From Colletotrichum lupini (lineage: Eukaryota; Ascomycota; Sordariomycetes; Glomerellales; Glomerellaceae), in NCBI RefSeq assembly GCF_023278565.1, contig NC_064675.1, forward strand, positions 7,750,001 through 7,814,000: a stretch of DNA of 64,000 nucleotides, in the 5' to 3' direction. Below are positions 22,289 through 31,783 of this stretch, one piece after another. A program made the translations under genes and the position numbers. The notes under the pieces were generated by a model. It was not told the DNA's origin, did not search any database, and saw only the letters and a list, made by a program, of their open reading frames with translations. How positions within the stretch are numbered: the first letter of the stretch is position 1; every line of letters begins with the position of its first letter.

Positions 22289-24706
22289 ATGGACCTCGCA
22301 AGCACGTCAACCGTCCCGGATCCCCGGAGCCTGAACCTAAACTTGAACATGGGCCTCGACCACAACCTCGACACCAATAACTCGTCGCCCAGTCACCGCC
22401 ATGACGAGCTCGCCTCGACTTCTCCTTCCTCTGACTACTTCAAGAACACACCGACTTTCACCGCTACTGCCGACGTAAACTCCACACCACTCTCCTCCTC
22501 TACCTCCCATCACAACCACAACCACACACTTGCTCCCAACGCCGCTGCCGCCGCCAACGATGTGACTACTGTGAACCATCCATCCAGAGACAACTGCGAC
22601 AGACGGAGACCTGACGAAGGAGAAGTCTCAAAGTTCCCCGCGAACATGCCTACCCAGCTCGTCGGCCAGACAGTTACCCCCTTCCTCCGAGAACACATCC
22701 CCGGCATCTACGCTCCCATCGGCAAACCCGATGTCCAAAACGAAAACAACAATTCCCTCATCCAGAAGCGAGACCCTACCAACAGCAAGTTCTGTTATCG
22801 TCACCGCCCCGACGCAAAGTGTCGTCGCGCGGCCGATGAGTCCAAGATGGTCTTGATTCAAAGTGTAAGCCCGTCTTGTGTTGATGCTCACAGGGCCTAT
22901 CGACTCCGTGCTGACACGTCTGGCGCACAGGAACTCGATAAGCTGCCGTCTGCCGATCAGCAAGCCATCACACACGTGTGGTCCCTCTTCTCCGCCGCCC
23001 CCGCCAAGCACCGCGACCTCATGCTGCAGGGTATCATCACTCAATGCTGCTTCCCTCAACTATCCACCGTTTCCCGAGAAGTACACGAACAGCTCAAGAT
23101 CGACTTCATGGCTGCGCTGCCGACCGAGATCTCATACAAGGTTCTCGGCTACCTCGATACTGTCTCCCTCTGCAAGGCCGCTCAAGTCAGCCGAAGGTGG
23201 CGGGACCTCGCCGACGACGACGTTGTCTGGCACCGCATGTGCGAGCAACATATTGACCGCAAGTGTACCAAGTGCGGCTTCGGCCTTCCCCTCCTGGAGC
23301 GTAAGAGGCTACGAGACTGGAACAAGCAAAAGGAACTCGCCGAAGCTAGGAGCCTGCAACAGGATGCTGCCGTACAAGAGGTCGAAGAGGTTGAAAAGAC
23401 CCCGACAGCCTCGTCGCCCAACGCCAACAAGAAGCGAGAACTAGTTGTCCTCGACGACAGCCGAAAGCGTGCTTGCCTGAGCGACCCGGGCGAGCCCATG
23501 GCACCCAAAGCCGGAGCAGACAAGGAGCGAGAACGTCTCATTCGGCCGTGGAAGAGTGTCTACCGTGATCGTTTCAGGGTTGGCTTCAACTGGAAGTACG
23601 GTCGATGCCACATCAAAACCTTCAAAGGACACGACAACGGCGTGACCTGCTTGCAATTCGACGACGAGATTCTTGCCACGGGATCCTACGACGCCAAGAT
23701 CAAGATTTGGAACATTGAGACGGGAGAGGAGATTCGCACTCTGAGCGGGCATACGATGGGCATCCGTACCCTCAAGTTTGTCGGCAACAAGCTCTTCAGT
23801 GGTAGCTTGGATCACACAGTCAAGGTGTGGAACTGGCAGACGGGTGACTGCATCAGCACGCTACGTGGCCACAGCGAAGGTGTCATCACGGTCGACTTTG
23901 ATGGAAAGTACCTCGCATCGGGTTCCATCGACAAGTCGATTAAGATCTTCAACTTTGACAGCAAGGAAACGTTCTGCCTCCGTGGCCACGAGGACTGGGT
24001 CAACCACGTCCGCCTGGACCCTGGATCGCAGACGCTCTTCTCAGCCTCGGATGATTGCACTGTACGACTTTGGGATCTGCGGAACAAGACATGCATCAAG
24101 ACCTTCGAGGGCCACATGGGTCAAGTGCAGCAGATTCTGTTGATGCCGGAAGACTTTGAGCCCGATGAAGAGGCACTCGCTGGTGATGGCGCCGATAATG
24201 TGTCAGTTCACAGCGGCAGCGGCCGGAGCACGACGCCGACGGCGTTTGCCAACGTGGCGTCGATTCTCGGCTCTTCTTTCGGCGGAGGGGATTCCGGTTC
24301 CCCACCGGAGGACGACCGGACGTCGTTTGGTTGCGCCTTCAACTCGGACCCCACCCGGCAGCTGCCGCCCCGCTATATGCTCACCGCCGGTCTCGACAAC
24401 ACGGTCAAGGTGTGGAACATTCACACTGGCAAATGCCTCCGCACCATGTTCGGTCACGTCGAAGGTATCTGGGGCCTCGTCGGTGATACTTTGCGTATTG
24501 TCACCGGCGCCAACGACTCCATGGTCAAGGTTTGGGAGCCCAAGAGCGGCAAGTGTGAGCGCACCTTCACTGGCCACTCTGGCCCCGTCACCTGTGTGGG
24601 CTTGACCGACAGTCGCATGGCCAGCGGAAGTGAAGACGGCGAGGTGCGCCTGTACAGCTTCGAGGCAGAAGCACCTCTCCTCGAGGAATGTGGTACTCCA
24701 GCATAA
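22289..24706 (+). CDS. scon-2: F-box/WD40 sulfur controller SCON-2/SconB (MET30 orthologue), 783 aa
   Basis: Exon 1 is 22289-22864 and exon 2 is 22931-24706. The 66-nt intron has a GTAAGC donor and a CACAG acceptor. I chose the ATG at 22289 (GCGGCCATGG); the open frame upstream has only non-ATG starts. The N-terminus is long and Ser/Asn-rich, then comes the conserved [14 protein letters not shown] motif. The F-box is at about residues 250-300 ([32 protein letters not shown]), and seven WD40 repeats run from about 420 to the end, with a disordered insert of about 60 residues between later blades. Neurospora SCON-2, Aspergillus SconB and yeast Met30 are the SCF ubiquitin-ligase receptors that turn off sulfur-assimilation activators (CYS3/MetR, Met4) when sulfur is plentiful. 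The close match to this architecture makes the assignment firm. Confidence 0.95.
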   Translation: MDLASTSTVPDPRSLNLNLNMGLDHNLDTNNSSPSHRHDELASTSPSSDYFKNTPTFTATADVNSTPLSSSTSHHNHNHTLAPNAAAAANDVTTVNHPSRDNCDRRRPDEGEVSKFPANMPTQLVGQTVTPFLREHIPGIYAPIGKPDVQNENNNSLIQKRDPTNSKFCYRHRPDAKCRRAADESKMVLIQSVSPSCVDAHRAYRLRADTSGAQELDKLPSADQQAITHVWSLFSAAPAKHRDLMLQGIITQCCFPQLSTVSREVHEQLKIDFMAALPTEISYKVLGYLDTVSLCKAAQVSRRWRDLADDDVVWHRMCEQHIDRKCTKCGFGLPLLERKRLRDWNKQKELAEARSLQQDAAVQEVEEVEKTPTASSPNANKKRELVVLDDSRKRACLSDPGEPMAPKAGADKERERLIRPWKSVYRDRFRVGFNWKYGRCHIKTFKGHDNGVTCLQFDDEILATGSYDAKIKIWNIETGEEIRTLSGHTMGIRTLKFVGNKLFSGSLDHTVKVWNWQTGDCISTLRGHSEGVITVDFDGKYLASGSIDKSIKIFNFDSKETFCLRGHEDWVNHVRLDPGSQTLFSASDDCTVRLWDLRNKTCIKTFEGHMGQVQQILLMPEDFEPDEEALAGDGADNVSVHSGSGRSTTPTAFANVASILGSSFGGGDSGSPPEDDRTSFGCAFNSDPTRQLPPRYMLTAGLDNTVKVWNIHTGKCLRTMFGHVEGIWGLVGDTLRIVTGANDSMVKVWEPKSGKCERTFTGHSGPVTCVGLTDSRMASGSEDGEVRLYSFEAEAPLLEECGTPA

Positions 24707-27200
24707 TGGAGCAGCGATGGAAAGTTTTGTGTTTCTTCTTTTTTGTGTTTCCCCTCCTCCTTGTGAAAAGGATTCCATTGTTTCAGGCGGGAGTTTTGCA
24801 AAGACGATTCCCCAACGGCGATTTATGAGAGACGGGCAGTGTTGTTTGCACAACGGAGAAGCGACTCCGTTGCGGCCCATCTCATCTTTGTTCAGATTAT
24901 TTAGATGTCCTCGTGGACCACAGGGACCGGGACCGGTACTAGGACGGGTGACGAAGCCCGACCATATGGGATGGCGTTTGAGGAGTCATTTTGTTTTAAA
25001 GAAACCCGATAGGAAAACCGAAAAAGGGAATTGGGTTGGGTGGCATAGGAGGGAAAATCTAGCGGCGCGCTTATTCCAAGTATGGAATATATCATGAGCC
25101 CTCATTTTAATCTACTACAAAATTTACGAGTCGTACCATTGGCTTTCACATGCTTTTGTCACACAGACGGGCAGGTTGTGTGTTGTGGTGGTGGTTGCTT
25201 GTCAGCCTCACCCGCTTGCGATTTTCATCTGATACTGGCGCCGCAAATCAGCACCAGCACCAGTGCCAGACCTTGCCAGGTCCAAGCTAGTTTCCCGTCC
25301 CTCCATCGCCAGCCTTCATCAGGTGACAGCCATGTGGCGGTGCCTGCATGACTAAGCTTGAAGGGGCATCAGGAAGTTGTTCGGTTCACTCATGTCCATT
25401 TGACTGTGTCTCTTGCGATCACTGTTCTCTCAGAGAAGATGAGACGAGACGATTGAGGTGAGTACAAGGCATGGGAACTCGCTTCATTACTATAGTGATG
25501 AGAACGGCGGTAGAGTATTAGCCATAGAAATGAAAGAACTCGTGTAAAGGACAAAAGGGAGTGAGTCAGTGGCCTGGATTGAATGACTGAGTGTGTGAGT
25601 GAGTGAGTGAGGCCAGGACCAGCGTCCGAACCTCGGCAACTTCTGGCGAATGAGTCTGGCTAGTCGGGAGGGCGGAAGTAGCCGGGCCCCCAACTCCCCA
25701 CACTCTGAGTACCAGTTCCGCACTTCCTTGCAGCAGCAGCAGCCGCCACCTCTTTGCCATTGGGGATGTTTCCCCGCAAAATCACAAGCTCGGCTTGGGG
25801 TCGGCAAAGCTGGGAGTTGGGCCCCGTTCTCCCCCCTTTCGGTGTGTGTCTGCCTAGGTATTCTCTGCCGCAGCATGCCGCACGCTGGAACTGGAGCTGC
25901 AACTGGAACGGAGTCAACTGCCGCTACGTCACTTTTGGGGGTGTGGACTGTGGAGCGATATGTCACAGGCCGAGGAGACGTGAAGAGAGGAAGAATAGGA
26001 AGAAAGACATGATGAAGTAAGTGACGGGCAAACAACACATGATCACACTCACTCCAGGCTCGACGTAGGCATGTCAATTAGCTCCCTTGGTCCAGCCAGT
26101 GTCTGTTCAACGCTCAACCGGAAGACAATTGGAGACTGTAGATGATCCAAACAGCAAGGAATACCAAGAACCTGAGATGAGAGATGAGGTCCAAGGTACG
26201 CTTGCGGTCTCCAATACCTACGTAGTATGCCAATCACACCCCCGCCTGGCCTCCGTTCCGCCGAATCGGGATGGTCTGTCGCAGCGCAAACCCGCTACAG
26301 AGTCACAGACGTCTGAAGAGTTCAATGGTTTGAGCCACTCAGATATTGGTCCCGTGCTGCCTCTCTCTCTCTCTCTTCTCTCTCCAGAATGTTGTCCCTT
26401 CTCATCTGTCCATGGCATGGAAGACTAGAAGTCTATCCGTACACGCCCCCCTTCCCCCTCACGCGCCCGGTTTACCGAAACCCCTGGCGCTGGTGTGTGC
26501 CGCCGTCCTAGGCTGGAAAGCTGAGGTTTGTCTGGCTGGCCTCGTTGTGCCGCGGGTGAAGGGGGAGATGGAAAAGACCTTGTCCTCATATGCTTTTCTT
26601 GTCTAGCTCTTCAAACTTACAGTCCCCGTTACCGGTGTGTATGACACCAGGCACACGCACACGCACACTCACTCTCACTCTCCCCAAGACAAGACCAAGA
26701 CCGCCTTACACGCCTGTGCTCGGGACGAAACCTCGAGTCATCTGCTTCTTCCTGTCCTGATTCTATTCTGGCTTGTGCGGCGTGCTTTTGACATTGGCCA
26801 CCCCCCTCCCCTCCCCTCCCCTCCCAATGCCATGCCATGCCCCCCTCCATCTAGTCAGTAACCGTATGCGCCACCTTTTATATACATGATTGCCCGCTCT
26901 ACCGTGGCTTCTGTCATCGGCGCCGAGGATGTTTGGCTTTGCCTTTGTACGTCCCTGGCAGCGACTTGTTCCGAATCTTCTTCTTATTCTATCCCGACTT
27001 CTTCCCATGCCAGCTTCTCCCTTGTGATTCTCATGATACCCTCCTTCTTCTCTTATTTACTGTGACGCATCTCGCATCCCCATCTATACTCTAGATCAAC
27101 AACACCAGTGCTCGCTTTCTCCTTTGTTGGTTTCGGCGCAAGACTTGCTGTCTCCTCTCTTCCCTATCAGTCATATCATCTACTTTGTTCATCTTGCGCC
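24707..27200. other. Gene-free stretch, 2.5 kb, rich in microsatellites
   Basis: This is the 3' flank of scon-2 and the promoter and leader of the carrier gene. Short repeats are seen: GAGT near 25590-25612, CT near 26362-26387, CACACG/CACTCT near 26650-26685 and CCCCT near 26803-26825. A TATATA word at about 26879 may belong to the carrier promoter. No gene is called. Confidence 0.5.
26803..26825. repeat. CCCCT pentanucleotide microsatellite
   Basis: Four near-perfect tandem copies of CCCCT/CCCTC lie in the carrier-gene upstream region. Confidence 0.75.
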
Positions 27201-28489
27201 ATGTCGTCCAAGGTAAAACAAGACGGCAAGGCGCCGACCTCGGCCGCCGTGAACCTCATTGGTATGTACACTTCCTCTCGCAAGACCGGCGCGGCAGAGA
27301 CATCGTCACTAACACAACCCAATAGCCGGAGGTGGTGCAGGTATGATGGAGGCATTGGCATGTCATCCCCTCGGTAAGACTCCCTCCTCTTGCTGCAGCA
27401 CCAAGGGCGCGCATATGCATGCGCAAGCACACACGCCTACCCGAAAGATGTGAACAAAAGTCAATTGACATGGGACCAAACCCACAGACACGATCAAGGT
27501 CCGAATGCAGCTGTCGCGGCGCGCGAGGCAGCCCGGCGCACCCAAGCGCGGCTTCATCAAGACGGGTGTCGAGATTGTTAAGAAGGAGACGCCGTTGGGT
27601 CTGTACAAGGGTCTCGGTGCCGTTCTGACGGGTATCGTGCCTAAAATGGCCATCCGCTTCACGAGTTTCGAGGGGTACAAGAATGCTTTGGCGGACAAAA
27701 ACACGGGAGTTGTCAGTGGACAGGCGACATTCTTGGGTGAGTCATCCTACGAGAGATGTGCTCTTCTGCCAGTATACCAAACGAGACTAACCTCTGGTCT
27801 CGTGTAATAGCCGGTCTCGCTGCGGGCGTCACGGAAGCCGTCGCCGTCGTAACGCCTATGGAGGTTATCAAGATCCGCCTCCAGGCACAACACCACAGCA
27901 TGGCTGACCCTCTCGATATCCCAAAGTACCGCAACGCCGCGCACGCGCTCTACACGGTCGTCAAAGAGGAAGGCTTCGGCGCGCTGTACCGCGGCGTGTC
28001 GCTGACGGCTCTGCGCCAGGGCAGCAACCAGGCCGTCAACTTCACGGCTTACTCGTACTTCAAGGAGGCCCTCAAAAACTACCAGCCCGAGTTTGAGAAG
28101 ACGACGCTGCCGGGCTACCAGACGACTCTGATTGGTCTCGTCAGTGGCGCCATGGGCCCGTTGAGTAATGCGCCGATCGATACCATCAAGACGAGGCTGC
28201 AAAAGACGCCGGCTGAGTATGGCGTTAGCGCGTGGAGTCGCATCACCAAGATTTCGGCTGATATGTTCAAGTATGTGGCTGCCGCTCTCTTCTCCGTCTC
28301 TTGTCCCAGTAAAACTATGCTGACTGCATCAATAGACAAGAAGGATTCCACGCCTTCTACAAGGGCATCACGCCGCGTATCATGCGAGTTGCGCCCGGCC
28401 AGGCTGTGACGTTCACCGTCTACGAATTCCTCAAGGAGAAGCTGGAGAAGAGCAATCTCGCCTTCTCTGGAGCTGGCTACGAAGAGTAA
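27201..28489 (+). CDS. sfc1: Mitochondrial succinate-fumarate carrier (Sfc1/AcuL type), 323 aa
   Basis: Five exons: 27201-27261, 27326-27373, 27488-27736, 27811-28270 and 28336-28489. All introns are GT-AG and the phases join exactly. The three carrier repeats are marked by CHPLDTIKVRMQ, TPMEVIKIRLQ and NAPIDTIKTRLQ. Other blocks match the succinate/fumarate carrier rather than other family members: GFIKTG, LGLYKGLGAV, PKMAIRF, RGVSLTALRQGSNQ and YKGITPRIMRVAPGQAVTFTVYEF. Yeast Sfc1 exchanges cytosolic succinate from the glyoxylate cycle for mitochondrial fumarate. Aspergillus acuL is needed for growth on acetate and is regulated with acetate-use genes. The protein sits in the inner mitochondrial membrane with six helices. 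Confidence 0.95.
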
Positions 28490-28839
28490 ATCGTGCTTAC
28501 GACACGGCAGTGACGTAGTAAAGAACTGTTTGTTTTCCACGTAAAGAGAAGGGGAATGTCTGTCGATGTGCAAGATACCAGTGCCTTATCTGCATACTAA
28601 GGGGCGGCTCTGTGACTTTGGAAAGACAAGAATGCGCAACGTGGTAGATTGGAAAAATGTGCAAGTAGTAAATATGCACGGGAGCACAATGTTCATAGAA
28701 GGTACTGCATTGCGTATGAAGGTCTTGTCTATCATTAGCCCGATCCACGGGCTTTAGTTGTAATGTGCGTTACACGCGCTCGATCCCAAACTTTTTTCTT
28801 TTTCCACCACAAAGCTGCTACGGCCGGGGCCATGTTCAT
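28490..28839. other. Convergent 3' flanks of carrier and twinfilin genes
   Basis: No gene seen. The AT-richer sequence fits two facing 3' UTRs. Confidence 0.5.
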
Positions 28840-29969
28840 CTACCGACCAGGTCTCTTGGGTCTGCTAAAGTTTTGTCGCACCGTCACCTTGGGGTGTAGC
28901 TCCGAGAGAACCGTGTCCTCCGTGATCTCGCTGGGGTCCTCAACCTCGAGCTTCTTATCGAGCGTCAACCCTGCCTCACTAGACGCCACGTCCAGTACGG
29001 CGCGCTTCATGAGGGGGTACAGCATGCGGTTCTTGATGGACCTGTTGCCGGCGTTGACGGGACAGGTATAGATGAAGAGCAGGGGGCTCGACTCGGCTCC
29101 GTTGTGGGTGTGTGTGAATCGGTAAAAGGTAAAGCGCGGCTCGGTGGAGGAAATGGTCTGCGTGAGCTCGGCAATAGAGGAGGGGCTTTCGCTAGAGGGG
29201 ACGAGCTCGACAGACTCCTTTTCGGGATTGATTTTCTATACATGTCCAGTCAGCCATGCAACATCAAGAAGAAGCGGCGCAGAGGTATCGAACGTACCAG
29301 CATCACCAATGTCTTGCCACTGTCCGGTGACAACTCCTTGAGTGCGGCGAGAGCGTCCTCGGCAATGGGCATGGCCAGGGTCTTGCTAAGGTGGATCTCC
29401 CTAGTTCCCGTACCGGTGCTGGCCTCCTGTTCGGCCTGCTTAACGGCGCCGAGGCTGCGCTCCTCCTCCGTCAACGGAGCCTCGAGCTCGGTGTGAGCAT
29501 CATGTTTAGCGAAACCTTTGGCAGATAGCTCCTCTGCCATGGTAGCAAAGATGGACTCGCGGAAGTGCTCGGAGCCTAGCTTTCGGACCAGGGTCAGGCG
29601 GGTGGACGCAAAAAGCATCTTCTGGCGAACCTTGGCCGAGTCCGGGACATAGGTGACGGCTGTTAGGTGCGGAGCCGTATCATAGCGGCGAAGGAGGGCA
29701 TAAAGGGCTTCGTTGGGCTTAAGATGAGGCTGGAGGGAAGCGAGGTTGTCGTCGAACGAGGAAGAGGACGATGCCTTCTCGAGGAATTGGACGGGCTTTA
29801 GGGTCTCGGCTTCAATGGTGATGAGAAGTCCGAAGTGGTTGTCGGTGGACAGGAGAGTGTTGAACTGGGAGATGAGCTCCTCAGAGGCTACCGGACGTTA
29901 GCTCTTGGAACAAATAGTACTCTATCGAGAGGAGAGCAATGACTACACACCGGAGATGCCTGACTGCAT
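28840..29969 (-). CDS. twf1: Twinfilin (actin monomer-binding, two ADF-homology domains), 334 aa
   Basis: Exons are 29969-29951 (19 nt), 29887-29298 and 29235-28840. Introns have GTGTGT...GTAG and GTACGT...ATAG borders and the phases join. The first ADF-H domain starts MQSGISASEELISQFNTLL. An Ala/Glu-rich linker of about 40 residues separates it from the second domain. The tail PKVTVRQNFSRPKRPGR is the basic capping-protein/phosphoinositide-binding end typical of twinfilin, with a family-standard length (yeast Twf1 is about 330 aa). Twinfilin sequesters ADP-actin and promotes filament end turnover with capping protein at cortical patches. The 19-nt first exon is easily missed by automatic prediction. 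Confidence 0.93.
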
Positions 29970-30057
29970 CCTAGCGATTGAAGACCGAGGTGCGTCTCGA
30001 AGCGTGCGTTTACAATTGAGCTTGTAGGTTGTAGCAGAGGAAAAACAGCAGGTCTAG

Positions 30058-30068
30058 TAGTATATATG
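30058..30068 (-). promoter_or_regulatory. TATA-like element of the twinfilin gene
   Basis: The minus strand reads GCATATATAC about 90 nt upstream of the twinfilin ATG. Confidence 0.4.
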
Positions 30069-30380
30069 CCCGACACCTCTATGCAGGAGATCTGGATGCC
30101 AAGGCGGACGCGTTGAGAAGCGGAGTATTCGGTGAGGTTGTGAGGTGGTGTTTGAAGCTTGAGATGCGGCGCCGCTACGTCAGCTGGCGGGTGGATCCAG
30201 TGGACGGAGACCGCGGTTATGGAGGGGTAGGAGCAGTTGCTGGGGTGCTGGGACACTGCAAGCTGCCACTCTGGCGGGCCTCCGCCATTCCATTGTCTGC
30301 CTTATGTCAGCATCACATTTAGATAAGACACCTAGATCTATCATTGTCTTATCTCTTCTTATCGCTTCACCTAAGCAACG

Positions 30381-30432
30381 TACCTTACCTTAAGGTACCT
30401 TACCTTAAGGTACCTTACCTAACGTAGGTAGC
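30381..30432. repeat. Tandem 15-bp palindromic repeat (TACCTTACCTTAAGG)
   Basis: Two full copies of the 15-bp unit and a decayed third copy. Each contains CCTTAAGG, which is its own complement. It sits in the twinfilin upstream region and precedes the 3' flank of the sulfotransferase-like gene. Confidence 0.85.
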
Positions 30433-30575
30433 TCCCAACATCAGAAATATCCATCAAGACGACACAAGGTAACATCACATCCGACTTGGGTCGAATTAAT
30501 TCAGCGTCATGCGATCATCTTCATGCCTCGTTTCATACTACATTGAGTTTGTTTAACACTCAGCCATGTTTACAT

Positions 30576-31412
30576 TCAAACGATGCGACTCCAATAGACA
30601 CATCCCAAGTACGCAGCCGTGATGGCGATGGCATACGGCACAACCGCCCGGGCAGCCTGGAGCCAAGCTGCTCGGCGTATGACTCTGTCCGACTCAGTAT
30701 GGGAAGCCTTGTCATTAACTCTCGGGAATGATTTGTCTTTGGGCACGTCCTTCTCAAGGAACTTGCAAAGAGGCTCCCATCCATCTTCGCCGACGCGATA
30801 CACCAAAAGCCTTTCAGGCGCCACATGAGCCTTGACGCGCTCTGAATGCTCTCGGAAGACATCCGGTGCTCGCCGATGCAGCTCCTCGATTGTGCGAGCA
30901 CCACCAAAGAAACCGCTGATAGTCTTCTGCATGGCGAAGCCAGCCCTGTTACCAATTACCATGCCCACACCCTTGAGAAATACGTCAACCCACGGCCCAA
31001 ACAGCGGTTGGATAACTTGGCTGTCGAAGCTTGGAAACCACTTGTCAAAGTCGCGTTCCGTGAGAATGATCTTGGCATCGGGGTAGGCATCGATCAGCTG
31101 CACTGCCCAGAAACAAGACAGGTCGGTTACCGCGTCGTACGACCCGAAGAGTTCGTCCCAGTCTTTGCGAGTGAACGGCGTGGGAGGAGGTGTCTGGCCC
31201 TTTGCGTTCACTTCAGGCCAAGTCGCAATGGCGGCTCGCTCGAAGAATGCCCAGTGCGTTGGTTTCGTCCGGGACTTCAGACCGTGGAAGACGTGCTTAA
31301 AGCCCAGCTCAGAGAGGGCGGCCGCGAGAGAGTTCGTGCCTGTGCGAAGCAAACCGACGGCCAAGACCTTGGGAGGCCCAGCATCTCGAGCTTTCTCCTC
31401 GTGGGTGGCCAT
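30576..31412 (-). CDS. Sulfotransferase-like P-loop protein (Sulfotransfer_4 type), 278 aa
   Basis: Single exon; I took the ATG at 31412 because codons upstream lack an ATG. VLAVGLLRTGTNSLAAALSELGF near residue 20 is the 5'-phosphosulfate-binding-like loop of the fungal family often annotated as sulfotransferase or, wrongly, NAD-dependent epimerase. Other family signs are FFERAAIATWPE, DAVTDLSCFWAVQLIDAYPDAKIILTERD and RVGEDGWEPLCKFLEKDVP. A C-terminal hydrophobic helix (VVPYAIAITAAYLGCVYW) suggests a membrane tail anchor. The substrate is unknown. Such proteins often lie beside secondary-metabolism genes. Here the upstream neighbour, 371 bp away on the same strand, is a C2H2 regulator. Confidence 0.8.
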   Translation of the reverse strand: MATHEEKARDAGPPKVLAVGLLRTGTNSLAAALSELGFKHVFHGLKSRTKPTHWAFFERAAIATWPEVNAKGQTPPPTPFTRKDWDELFGSYDAVTDLSCFWAVQLIDAYPDAKIILTERDFDKWFPSFDSQVIQPLFGPWVDVFLKGVGMVIGNRAGFAMQKTISGFFGGARTIEELHRRAPDVFREHSERVKAHVAPERLLVYRVGEDGWEPLCKFLEKDVPKDKSFPRVNDKASHTESDRVIRRAAWLQAARAVVPYAIAITAAYLGCVYWSRIV

Positions 31413-31783
31413 GGAAATGTTTGATTGACTTGGCACGAGCGAGCGGAATCAAAAACTTCGCATCCCACGTCGAGAACCCAGGATTCTGTTGGTTGCAGCT
31501 GAATCTCATGAGCTGCAGTTGAGATAGGGCAGACTGTCGAGTTAATAAGTTGCCGCCAAGCCATCCTCCCTCGTCAGCACTAAGGGCGCCACAGAGCCTT
31601 CTTGTGGTGAGAAAGACCGAACCCCACCACCGCGCACCACTTCAAAACTCAAGGCAGCATTTCAACTGATTCGGCATCCTGATTGTGCTTCAGCGTCTGT
31701 CCTCCTACTCGCGATGGACCGTTGCGTCATCTTCCTGATGTTTCCATATCGAATCTCTTCGATAAGTATGCATTCTCTTAACA
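31413..31783. other. Intergenic between two minus-strand genes
   Basis: This is the promoter side of the sulfotransferase-like gene and the 3' flank of the C2H2 regulator. No further feature seen. Confidence 0.5.

Noticed and set aside
22878..23444. 188-codon plus-strand frame and several others inside 22289-24706
   Set aside because: Shadow frames of the scon-2 coding sequence.
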